Of a DNA stretch of 7,033 bases, positions 1 through 6,474 are shown in pieces. Position numbers and translations under genes: made by a program. Position 1 is the stretch's first letter; each line of letters starts with the position of its first letter. The notes below the pieces were generated by a model. That model was not told the origin of the DNA. It worked only from the letters and a program-made list of their open reading frames with translations, and made no database searches. Source of the DNA: Bacteroidaceae bacterium (GTDB lineage: Bacteria; Bacteroidota; Bacteroidia; Bacteroidales; Bacteroidaceae); NCBI GenBank assembly GCA_016284115.1, contig JAEEOD010000173.1, positions 1-7,033 of the forward strand. The letters run 5' to 3'.

Positions 1-1500
1 TTTAAATATAGTAGTAAGAAAGAGATTCCTTGGAAGCTCTTCTATCAGCCGATAGAGGAAAATGCCGTTAAATATGCCGATTGTGTGGCACTGGTTGCCA
101 AAGATCGTACGCTAACCTTCTTGGAGTTCAATGTTGAAGCCAATCGTGTTGCCCATGCGCTGATACGCAAGGGTGTGAAACGAGGCGACCGTGTTGTATT
201 ACTGTTGCCACGTCGCTCTGCAGTAATTGTCTGCATGTTCGGTATCAGCAAGACGGGTGCAGCTTATATTCCTTGCGACCCTGAATATCCAGCTGACCGT
301 ATCAACCTTATCATGTCTGATTCAGAGGCTCAGTATATTATTACCACAAAGGAGCATGCAACTGACTATCAACAGGAGAAAGTCATCCTTGTTGACGAAC
401 TCTACAACAGTGGAAAGAGCCTTCCGGGTGATGACAAGAATCCAAAGATAAAGGTACAACCAGAAGATTTGGCTTATCTTATCTATACATCAGGTTCAAC
501 AGGAAGACCGAAGGGAGTTATGTTGCGACATATCGGTATAGCTAATTATCTTTATGACGACCCTGCCAATGTCCATATTCATGGATTGATAGAACTGGGT
601 GTAAAGACCTTTGTTTCTATTACAACACTGTCGTTCGATATGTCACTGAAAGAGTTTGCAGGCTCATTGTTCAATGGAATCACCTGTGTGCTGGCCGATG
701 AACAGGAAGTGATGGATGCCCAGTTGCTGGCCGATTTGATGAAGCGAACGGGTGCGGAAGCCATCAATGGTACCTGCTCTCGCATTATGACCTATATGGA
801 ATTGGGCGCTTTCCGTGAAGCCTTGTCACACTGTAAGACCGTGTGGGCTGGTGGTGAGAAGTTCCCGATGCAGTTGCTTACTTCTTTGCAGTCTATGGGG
901 GTTCATATCTTCAATACTTACGGACCGACGGAGATTACGGTGTCGTCGAATATTGCTGATCTGACGATTGCTAACAAAGTGACTGTCGGACATCCTCTCT
1001 TAAACTACGAAGAGTTTATTGTTGACCAGTTTGACAACGAACTACCCGCTGGATTCGTGGGTGAATTGCTGATTGGTGGCCCCGGCGTGGCATTGGGGTA
1101 CAACAACTTACCGGAAATGACCGCTGAGCGCTTTGTCGATTATCAGGGTGTCAGGGTTTACCGCTCTGGTGATCTTGCTCGTTGGGAACCCAACGGTGAA
1201 GTCGAAATCCTGGGTCGCAACGATGGTCAGGTGAAGCTACGTGGCTTCCGTGTGGAACTTGGAGAGATAGAGGGCGTTGCAACAAAATTCCCTGGTATTC
1301 GTCAGGCCGTAGCCGACATCAAGGAAGTTGGTGTTATGCAGCATCTATGCCTTTATTATACCTCTAATGAGGAATTAGATGAGGAAGCACTTAGGGCGTT
1401 CCTTGCTGAATCGCTAACAGAATATATGGTGCCTACGGCATATGTCCGTATTGACGCCATACCGCTTACTCCTAACGGAAAGACCAACCGTAAGGCTTTA
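1..1500 (+). other. Adenylation domain 1 (A1)
   Basis: ATP-dependent amino-acid activating domain of the AMP-binding superfamily. Visible core motifs are: LTFLEF (A1 core), SKTGAAYIPCDPEYP (A2), the P-loop-like YTSGSTGRPKG at 484-516 (A3), FDMS at 634-645 with the Asp that binds the substrate amino group (A4), NTYGPTE at 913-933 (A5), YRSGDLAR at 1159-1182 (A7), the hinge and RGFRVELGEIE region at 1213-1272 (A8), and PNGK with the catalytic Lys at 1480-1482 (A10). Aligning A4-A5 by eye to the GrsA Phe domain gives the pocket code D-M-K-N-W-G-T-V-S-K. I do not recognise this as a standard substrate code. The last four positions resemble a diaminobutyrate-type code, but the middle does not, so no substrate is assigned. 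Whether a C domain precedes it is outside the window. Confidence 0.95.
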
Positions 1501-4500
1501 CCTGCACCAATCATTAAGGCAGCGGAAATTGTTCCACCTGCCAACAAGACGGAACAACAGTTGCTGGATATCGCTATAGAACTGTTGAAACACGATCAGT
1601 TTGGTGTAACTACAAATCTTATTTCCGTTGGTTTAACATCTCTTTCTGCCATGCGTCTGAGCGCCATGATACAAAACAGCATCGGAAAGAATGTCCCCAT
1701 GAGGAGTATTTTCCAGGAGCCCACACTCCGTCATATAGCATCTATTATCGATGGAAATGAAGAAATTAAAGATATTCAGATTGTCCGAATTCACGAGCAG
1801 CGCGATTATTATCCCATTACTGAGAACCAGCGTGGCGTATATGTAGCCTGGGAACTCAATCGAGACACCACACAGTACAACCTTCCTCATCTGAGGAAAT
1901 ACAGTGGTATTAGGGTAGAGGATTTGCGTGATGCTTTGGTTGAGGTTGTCGATGCTCATCCTATCCTCAAGGCACGTATGGCGATAGTCGATGGCGACGT
2001 GATGCAACAACGTCGTGATAATGATGAGACAGTCGTATCTGTCACCTTGCTGAAGGACGCTCCTACAGAGTCATTCTTCCAGTCTCGTGTACGTCCCTTT
2101 GATCTTCAGAATGATAATCTCTATAGATTAGAAATCTATCAATATGAAGATAATGTCTATCTGTTCATGGACTTCCATCATATCGTCTTCGATGGGAACT
2201 CAACAATAGTATTCGAAAGCGATTTGCAATCCATCCTCAACAACTTGCCAACGAAAGAGCATAAGATAGACAAGGAGACATATACAGCTTACGACCGTGC
2301 CCTTGACGAACAAGAGATGCGTGAGAGCAGCATGTATGCTACTGCAGAGAAATATTTTGACACATTGTTATCGTCATTCGAAATTGCGAGTTATCCAGCT
2401 AGCCGTCAACTTGATAAGTCAGAGACCGGTCCGGCAGTGGTGAGCGCAATGGTTGCCGGTGATGCCGTCAATGGTTTTTGCAGTGCCAATGGAGTAACCG
2501 CCAATAGCTTCTTTATGACTTCCGTAACACAGGTTCTCCATCGAATGCTTCGCGAGGACGACCTGATGATTTCAGCCATAAGCACTGGCCGCTTCACTGT
2601 TGAAATGCAAAACATTGTCGGTTTCTTTGTTCAGACGTTACCTGTCGTCACTCATAGCAGCAATGTTTCAGTGAAGGAAGCCGTTAAGGCCATGCAGCAG
2701 CAGTATATTGACACCCAAGCCAACAGTATATTCTCTTACACTAAAGCAGTAGAGAAGTACGGGTGTCGTGCAGAAATCCTCTTTGCCTTCCAGCCTGCCT
2801 TTGGCTTGGATGATGATGCCCAAAGCAAGGCACAAGATGATGATATTTCACTCCGATTGGATACAGTCAAGATGCCTATTCTAATTAGCATATTAGAAAA
2901 TAAGGCTGGTTACAGGATTGATGTCGATTATGACGCCTCACGATACAGCCGAGCCGACATGACTCAGTTTGTAGAGGCAGTGAAGCGTTTTGCTGAGTGT
3001 GCTTCTAAGGAGGCCGATAGTATGGTTAACGTCATCCCATTAACTTCAGCTAAAGAGAAGCAAAAGCTGTTGGCATTGGGCAAGGGCGAGATATTGGAAC
3101 ACGACACAAGTCTCACGCTTGTGGATCTCATCCGTCAACAGGCCGTTAAAACTCCTGAAGCTACTGCCATCGTTTTCCGCGACAAGCGATTGACATATCG
3201 AGAACTTGACGAACAGACCGACCGTCTTGCTTGCTGTTTATTGCAGATGGGAGTGAAGCCAGAAGAGGCGGTGGGTGTGATGATAGAGCGCTCTGAGTTG
3301 ATGGCCGTTTACCCGATTGCGATCATGAAAGCTGGAGCAACTTATATGCCTCTAGACAGCCATTTCCCAGAAGAGCGTCTTCAATTCATGTGCGATGACG
3401 CTGGTGTTAGTCTGATTCTTGCTAATGACGGTATCGTCTCTCAAGCAATGCCGCATTACTCAGGCAAGGTGTTCTGCGCCTCAGAACTTGAATCACTGCC
3501 AGCGCAAGCAGAGAAGCCTGTCGTATCCCTAAGTCCCGATAACATGTTTGTTATACTATATACATCTGGTTCTACTGGAAAACCGAAGGGTTGTATATTG
3601 GAACATGGCAATATCGTGAACTTTTGTCGTTGGTATGTGAAAGAGTTCAATGTCACGCAGGAAGACCGTGCTGTAGCCTATGCCAACTTCGGCTTTGATG
3701 CGCACATGATGGATCTCTACCCTGCTTTGTCAGTAGGTGCTAGTGTTTACATCATTCCGAGTGAACTCCGTATGGACTTAGTGGCGATGAACAAGTACAT
3801 GGAGGAGCAACAGTTGACTATTGCTTTCATGACAACCCAGATCGGATATATGTTTGCTACTAGCATAGAGAACCATTCGCTTCGTCTGCTGTCAGTAGGT
3901 GGTGAGAAACTTCAGCCGCTGAAGAAACCTCGCTTCCGCTTCTATAACGGTTATGGCCCTACAGAATGTACGCTCTATTCTACGTGCTATAATATTACTA
4001 AAGACTATAACTCCTCACTAATTGGTCGTCCGCTTGCCAACTATCAGTTGCGTATTGTTGACAAGCACATGAACCTTGTACCTCGTGGCGTTCCAGGCGA
4101 ACTGGTTGTTATGGGAGCTGGTGTAGGACGTGGTTATCTGAACCGCTCGGATATGAATGCCGAGAAGTTCATTATTGTGGACAAGCAGAGAGCCTACCGT
4201 ACGGGCGACTTGGTACGATGGTCGGATGACGGTAATATCGACTACCTTGGACGTATCGACGGACAGGTGAAACTTCGTGGTCTGCGCATTGAACTTGGTG
4301 AAATTGAAAGCCGTGTGGCAGAGCATGAAGCTGTCAAACAAGTGTGTGTTGATGTCAAAGAGATAGGTAGTGTGCAGAATCTAGTTTGTTACTACGTTGA
4401 GAAGGAAGGGTACAATGTAAATGAAGAAGCCCTGAAAGCGTGGATAGGTGAAACGCTGACTGCTTTCATGGTACCGGAATTCTATGTTAAGATGGATAAG

Positions 4501-5043
4501 TTGCCATTTACTCCGAACGGAAAGGTTAACCGACGAGAACTGCCTATTCCAGAGGCTAAGGATGTAGAGATTGTAGCTCCAGAGACTAAGACAGAGCAGA
4601 AACTCTTTGACATTGCCTTTGAGATGCTGAAAACAGAACAACTGGGTGTGACCACCAGTCTGATTTCTTATGGTTTGACATCACTTACCGCTATGCGACT
4701 AAGTGCCCTCTTACAACAGCGCCTTATGGTAGTTATCCCTGTTGCTGAACTCCTTTCTCATCCTACTATCCGTGAGATTGCTACTATGATAGATAGTGGT
4801 CAGGTCAAATCCACCAAGGTGGCTGACATCTTCACGAAGCGTGCGCCTCAGACTGGTGATGGAGCTACAGCCCCTAAGGGTAATCCATTGGCCCCTAAGG
4901 GCAATCCAATGGTCCCTAAGGGTAATCCAATGGTCCCTAAGGGTAATCCAATGGTCCCTAAGGGCAATCCGTTATCCCCTAAGGGTAATCCGATGGCACC
5001 TAAGGCAAACCCGTTACAATCAAATAATAATAAGAAAGAATAA
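1..5043 (+). CDS. Nonribosomal peptide synthetase, A-PCP-C-A-PCP with repetitive C-terminal tail (5' end missing)
   Basis: This is the C-terminal 1680 residues of a multimodular NRPS, a cytoplasmic assembly-line enzyme. Frame 1 is open from base 1 and the first residues already match the region just before an A domain, so the true start lies upstream; the GTG at 85 and later codons are internal. Domain order, by codon number in the window: A about 1-500, PCP about 510-585 (Ser547), C about 603-1010 (HHIVFDG at 726-732), A about 1035-1515, PCP about 1520-1600 (Ser1561), then a low-complexity tail to 1680 with seven heptapeptide repeats. All catalytic motifs I looked for are intact, so it appears functional for two activations and one internal condensation. 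It ends in TAA, 12 bases before the next NRPS gene, which starts with a C domain; the two proteins probably act in succession and are co-transcribed. There is no thioesterase or reductase, so this is not the final subunit. The substrates are not identified. The NRPS call is very secure; the product is unknown. Confidence 0.97.
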   Translation, partial: FKYSSKKEIPWKLFYQPIEENAVKYADCVALVAKDRTLTFLEFNVEANRVAHALIRKGVKRGDRVVLLLPRRSAVIVCMFGISKTGAAYIPCDPEYPADRINLIMSDSEAQYIITTKEHATDYQQEKVILVDELYNSGKSLPGDDKNPKIKVQPEDLAYLIYTSGSTGRPKGVMLRHIGIANYLYDDPANVHIHGLIELGVKTFVSITTLSFDMSLKEFAGSLFNGITCVLADEQEVMDAQLLADLMKRTGAEAINGTCSRIMTYMELGAFREALSHCKTVWAGGEKFPMQLLTSLQSMGVHIFNTYGPTEITVSSNIADLTIANKVTVGHPLLNYEEFIVDQFDNELPAGFVGELLIGGPGVALGYNNLPEMTAERFVDYQGVRVYRSGDLARWEPNGEVEILGRNDGQVKLRGFRVELGEIEGVATKFPGIRQAVADIKEVGVMQHLCLYYTSNEELDEEALRAFLAESLTEYMVPTAYVRIDAIPLTPNGKTNRKALPAPIIKAAEIVPPANKTEQQLLDIAIELLKHDQFGVTTNLISVGLTSLSAMRLSAMIQNSIGKNVPMRSIFQEPTLRHIASIIDGNEEIKDIQIVRIHEQRDYYPITENQRGVYVAWELNRDTTQYNLPHLRKYSGIRVEDLRDALVEVVDAHPILKARMAIVDGDVMQQRRDNDETVVSVTLLKDAPTESFFQSRVRPFDLQNDNLYRLEIYQYEDNVYLFMDFHHIVFDGNSTIVFESDLQSILNNLPTKEHKIDKETYTAYDRALDEQEMRESSMYATAEKYFDTLLSSFEIASYPASRQLDKSETGPAVVSAMVAGDAVNGFCSANGVTANSFFMTSVTQVLHRMLREDDLMISAISTGRFTVEMQNIVGFFVQTLPVVTHSSNVSVKEAVKAMQQQYIDTQANSIFSYTKAVEKYGCRAEILFAFQPAFGLDDDAQSKAQDDDISLRLDTVKMPILISILENKAGYRIDVDYDASRYSRADMTQFVEAVKRFAECASKEADSMVNVIPLTSAKEKQKLLALGKGEILEHDTSLTLVDLIRQQAVKTPEATAIVFRDKRLTYRELDEQTDRLACCLLQMGVKPEEAVGVMIERSELMAVYPIAIMKAGATYMPLDSHFPEERLQFMCDDAGVSLILANDGIVSQAMPHYSGKVFCASELESLPAQAEKPVVSLSPDNMFVILYTSGSTGKPKGCILEHGNIVNFCRWYVKEFNVTQEDRAVAYANFGFDAHMMDLYPALSVGASVYIIPSELRMDLVAMNKYMEEQQLTIAFMTTQIGYMFATSIENHSLRLLSVGGEKLQPLKKPRFRFYNGYGPTECTLYSTCYNITKDYNSSLIGRPLANYQLRIVDKHMNLVPRGVPGELVVMGAGVGRGYLNRSDMNAEKFIIVDKQRAYRTGDLVRWSDDGNIDYLGRIDGQVKLRGLRIELGEIESRVAEHEAVKQVCVDVKEIGSVQNLVCYYVEKEGYNVNEEALKAWIGETLTAFMVPEFYVKMDKLPFTPNGKVNRRELPIPEAKDVEIVAPETKTEQKLFDIAFEMLKTEQLGVTTSLISYGLTSLTAMRLSALLQQRLMVVIPVAELLSHPTIREIATMIDSGQVKSTKVADIFTKRAPQTGDGATAPKGNPLAPKGNPMVPKGNPMVPKGNPMVPKGNPLSPKGNPMAPKANPLQSNNNKKE
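1525..1755 (+). other. Peptidyl carrier (thiolation) domain 1
   Basis: Four-helix carrier domain that holds the aminoacyl or peptidyl chain on a 4'-phosphopantetheine arm. The attachment Ser is codon 1639-1641, in the motif VGLTSLSAMRL. The Gly-Leu-Thr-Ser-Leu core replaces the usual LGG(D/H)SL, but Ser, the flanking hydrophobics and the spacing to the A domain are all as expected. It is followed by PTLRHIASII, the typical last helix of a PCP, and a short linker of about 20 residues to the C domain. Confidence 0.93.
1807..3015 (+). other. Condensation domain 1 (C)
   Basis: Forms the peptide bond between the chain on PCP1 and the amino acid on PCP2. It starts at YYPITENQRGVYVAW (C1-like region, lacking the common SxAQxR form) and carries the active-site HHxxxDG motif as HHIVFDG at 2176-2196, so the second His is intact. 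GFFVQTLPVV near 2617-2646 corresponds to the C5 region. At about 405 residues it is slightly compact for the family. It is clearly homologous to the C domain of the next gene (shared ENQRG, TTQYN, ETYTA.DRAL and RAEI.FAFQ). No epimerase domain sits between PCP1 and this domain, so an L-configured donor is the simplest guess, but the C subtype cannot be settled by eye. Confidence 0.94.
3105..4545 (+). other. Adenylation domain 2 (A2)
   Basis: Second amino-acid activating domain. Core motifs are LTYREL (A1 core), MKAGATYMPLD (A2), YTSGSTGKPKG at 3559-3591 (A3), FDAHM with the substrate-binding Asp at 3697-3699 (A4), NGYGPTE at 3946-3966 (A5), YRTGDLVR at 4195-4218 (A7), the GRIDGQVKLRG...ELGEIE region at 4249-4308 (A8) and PNGK with the catalytic Lys at 4522-4524 (A10). 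The pocket code read by eye against GrsA is D-A-M-F-S-G-G-L-Y-K, which I cannot match to a known substrate; the residues suggest a fairly hydrophobic pocket. The A4-A5 stretch is very different from A1, so the two modules probably select different amino acids. Confidence 0.95.
4555..4800 (+). other. Peptidyl carrier (thiolation) domain 2
   Basis: Carrier domain at the end of the second module; the phosphopantetheine Ser is codon 4681-4683 in YGLTSLTAMRL. It shares the unusual GLTSL core and long stretches with PCP1 (KTEQ, GVTT, LIS, AMRLSA), which indicates that the modules are related by duplication. Its last helix (HPTIREIATMI) leads into the repetitive tail. Because it is the last catalytic domain of this protein, it must donate the growing chain to a C domain on another polypeptide, most simply the one starting at 5056. 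Confidence 0.93.
4870..5016 (+). repeat. Seven tandem 21-bp repeats encoding xPKGNP[M/L] heptapeptides
   Basis: Seven perfect-length, head-to-tail 21-bp units lie in frame at the 3' end of the upstream NRPS gene. The encoded units are APKGNPL, APKGNPM, VPKGNPM, VPKGNPM, VPKGNPL, SPKGNPM and APKANPL. Units 3 and 4 are identical in DNA; the others differ mainly at the first and last codons and by ggt/ggc or cca/ccg swaps. Each unit has one Lys and two Pro and no acidic residue, so the segment should be an extended, flexible, positively charged tail. It follows PCP2 after a linker of about 25 residues and is followed by a short Gln/Asn/Lys-rich end (codons to 5040). Unit number could change by slippage without breaking the frame. 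Function is not known; a role in docking to the next subunit is my inference. Confidence 0.97.
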
Positions 5044-5055
5044 ATAGGCACTGTT
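5044..5055 (+). other. 12-bp gap between the two NRPS genes
   Basis: Between the TAA of the upstream gene and the ATG of the next there are only 12 bases. I see no room for a promoter or terminator and no clear Shine-Dalgarno (only a weak TAGG); the stretch just upstream is A-rich. This fits co-transcription, and the weak leader is typical of Bacteroidetes genes. The ATG at 5056 is the first in-frame start, and the N-terminal repeat begins 11 residues later. Confidence 0.7.
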
Positions 5056-6471
5056 ATGACAACGATTGAAAGCAACAGACGGAATCTGTATGACAACCTT
5101 CTCAGCGATGGGTATTTCCGCGATGAGACAGGCGAGATCAATTTCTCATATGAAGATTTCTGTGAGACTCTTAATGATCTTGATAATATAGGAGTTTTCT
5201 ACGATAACTTGTTGGCTGATGGCTATTTTCGTGATGAGAATGGTGACGTGAGCTTTTCCAAGGAGGCGTTTATAGAGATGTTGGCGGAGACAGAGGAAAA
5301 GCGTGAATACTATCCTATTTGCGAGAACCAGCGTGGCATTTATGTCGATTGGGAAATGAATCGAAATACGACTCAATACAACATTCCTTATGTGATGGAT
5401 TTTAAGGACATGGATGTCGAAAAACTGAAAGAAGCGCTCATCACAGTAGTGAATGCTCATCCTTATCTGAAGACCCATTTCGCTGTTAGGGAAGGTGACA
5501 TCGTTCAGCTGCGCTTAGATGACGATCCAGTCATTATGTCTGTTACAGAGTTGAAAGAGGAACCGACGGCTTCTTTCTTTCAGCAACGAGTTGTTCCATT
5601 CAACTTGACAGAGGGCCCTCTCTATCGTATGGAGATTTATAAGTCTCCTGCTTCGACGTGGCTTTTTGTTGATATTCATCATACTGTTTACGATGGAGGT
5701 TCTTCTTTAATCTTCCGCAGGGATTTGGAAAGTGTCCTTGCAGGAGAACAGATAGAAAAGGAGACATATACAGCTTTCGACCGTGCACTAGCAGAAGAGA
5801 AATTTTGGCATTCGGAGCAGTGTGAAGAGGCCGAGAAACATTTTGACAGTCTGCTGATGGGTGCTGAAACTACTGTTTATCCCCATAGCACAGCTCATAT
5901 TGGTGAGGCTGTTCAGCATGTGCAGTCTATGGATGTCCCCAATGTTGACGTCACTTCTTTCTGTCGCAAGAATTCAGTCACGGAGAGTAATTATTTCCTG
6001 TCAATGTTGATAAGCTTGTTGCATCGAATAACACGTGAAGACAACGTTCTTATCACTACTATTCATCATGGTCGAACAGACATGCGTATGATGAACGCAA
6101 TGGGTATGTTTGTGAAGACCCAACCCGTAGTTAGCAGCATGACCAAAGAGCAGGCTGTAGTGACTACAATAAGTGCTATCGTCAAGCAAGTACAGCAACA
6201 GATGCTCGATGCCCAGAGTCGTGATATTTATACATTCACGAAAATGGTGGAGCGTTATGGTATCCGTGCGGAGATTATGTTTGCATTCCAGTCTGCAGGA
6301 GATGCGGAGGCAACCAAAGAGGAAAAAGAAAACGATTTCAGCCTTGATTTGGATACTGCTAAATTGCCATTGTCAGTAACCGTCATTTCTAATGGTTCAG
6401 ACAATTATAAGCTTAGTCTTGAGTACGATAACAGTCTTTATTCCGATAAAGATATGAGGATTCTCTGTTAG
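5056..6471 (+). CDS. NRPS subunit: duplicated N-terminal acidic (docking-like) element plus condensation domain, ending at an in-frame TAG
   Basis: A 471-residue protein. Residues 12-48 and 49-79 are two tandem copies of an acidic element (YDNLL[S/A]DGYFRDE[T/N]G). From residue 85 (YYPICENQRGIYVDW) a C domain runs to the end, with the active-site motif HHTVYDG at 5677-5697 and the C5-like GMFVKTQPVV. The C domain is closely related to the one in the preceding gene across its whole length. A gene that starts with a C domain right after a gene ending in PCP should accept the upstream peptide chain. The frame stops at TAG 6469-6471, six codons after the start of a helix that continues in the homologous C domain (DMTQFVEAVKRF there, DMRILC-stop-MLVNAF here). 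The same frame reopens at once into a C-A linker and A domain, so this is probably the front part of a longer C-A-PCP protein that has been cut by a nonsense change. A free-standing C protein coupled to the next frame is the alternative. Confidence 0.9.
   Translation: MTTIESNRRNLYDNLLSDGYFRDETGEINFSYEDFCETLNDLDNIGVFYDNLLADGYFRDENGDVSFSKEAFIEMLAETEEKREYYPICENQRGIYVDWEMNRNTTQYNIPYVMDFKDMDVEKLKEALITVVNAHPYLKTHFAVREGDIVQLRLDDDPVIMSVTELKEEPTASFFQQRVVPFNLTEGPLYRMEIYKSPASTWLFVDIHHTVYDGGSSLIFRRDLESVLAGEQIEKETYTAFDRALAEEKFWHSEQCEEAEKHFDSLLMGAETTVYPHSTAHIGEAVQHVQSMDVPNVDVTSFCRKNSVTESNYFLSMLISLLHRITREDNVLITTIHHGRTDMRMMNAMGMFVKTQPVVSSMTKEQAVVTTISAIVKQVQQQMLDAQSRDIYTFTKMVERYGIRAEIMFAFQSAGDAEATKEEKENDFSLDLDTAKLPLSVTVISNGSDNYKLSLEYDNSLYSDKDMRILC
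5089..5292 (+). repeat. Tandem duplication of a ~37-residue acidic N-terminal element (possible double docking domain)
   Basis: Copy 1 covers residues 12-48 (5089-5199) and copy 2 residues 49-79 (5200-5292), a 111-bp period. Over the 24-residue core, 17 positions match by eye (YDNLL, DGYFRDE, G, FS, E, F). The two DNA copies differ mostly at third codon positions, suggesting an old duplication kept under protein-level selection. Each copy reads as short helix, GYFRDE-turn-[E/D][I/V].F beta hairpin, then helix. This is reminiscent of the beta-hairpin docking (TubC-type N-terminal) domains found at NRPS N-termini, but each copy is shorter, so the assignment is inferred. Residues 12-84 hold about 21 acidic and 5 basic residues. 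Confidence 0.88.
5308..6471 (+). other. Condensation domain 2 (C), last helix interrupted by the stop
   Basis: Residues 85-471 of the second gene. Both catalytic-motif histidines and the Asp-Gly (HHTVYDG at 5677-5697) are present, as are GPLYRMEIY before it and ETYTAFDRAL, GMFVKTQPVV and RAEIMFAFQ after it. The domain is about 387 residues up to the stop, roughly 15 short of the equivalent end in the upstream gene. Only the C-terminal helix is missing if translation ends at 6471, so folding may be impaired rather than the active site lost. Confidence 0.92.
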
Positions 6472-6474
6472 ATG
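6469..6474 (+). other. In-frame TAG directly followed by ATG within the C-domain/linker region
   Basis: The TAG at 6469-6471 and ATG at 6472-6474 abut with no frame change. Alignment to the upstream C domain needs no gap here: the TAG stands where codon GAG (2974-2976) is in that copy, and GAG or CAG becomes TAG by one base. A possible ribosome-binding stretch, TGAGGA at 6455-6460, lies 11 bases before the ATG, so restart is conceivable. Explanations in order of my preference: nonsense mutation or base-calling error in one long gene; stop-restart giving two coupled proteins; readthrough or reassigned TAG. Confidence 0.9.

Noticed and set aside
85..87. GTG at 85 as the start of the first NRPS gene
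   Set aside because: The frame is open back to base 1 and residues before 85 already match the region preceding an A domain, so the gene starts upstream of the window.
1633..2010. 125-residue open frame on the minus strand
   Set aside because: It lies wholly antisense to the well-supported PCP1/C region, shows no recognisable domain, and has no spacing or start signal of its own.
4870..5016. CRISPR array
   Set aside because: The 21-bp units are contiguous with no spacers and sit in frame within a coding sequence.
4870..5043. Repeated precursor peptide of a ribosomally made product
   Set aside because: The repeats are fused in frame to a 1600-residue NRPS with no cleavage motif or separate start, and no maturation enzyme is in view.
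4848..5141. Minus-strand frame with repeated GLPLGTI units, and a plus-strand frame-2 reading with repeated RVIQWSL units at 4796-5047
   Set aside because: Both are other-frame readings of the same 21-bp repeats. Any 21-bp repeat gives a periodic peptide in every open frame; only frame 1 continues a known protein.
5089..5292. Tandem EF-hand or dockerin-like calcium loops (RDETGEI and RDENGDV)
   Set aside because: With the Gly placed at loop position 6, position 1 is Phe and position 12 is Tyr or Lys in both copies, so the calcium ligands are missing.
5146..5478. 110-residue open frame on the minus strand
   Set aside because: It is antisense to the N-terminal repeat and C domain of the second NRPS gene and has no independent support.
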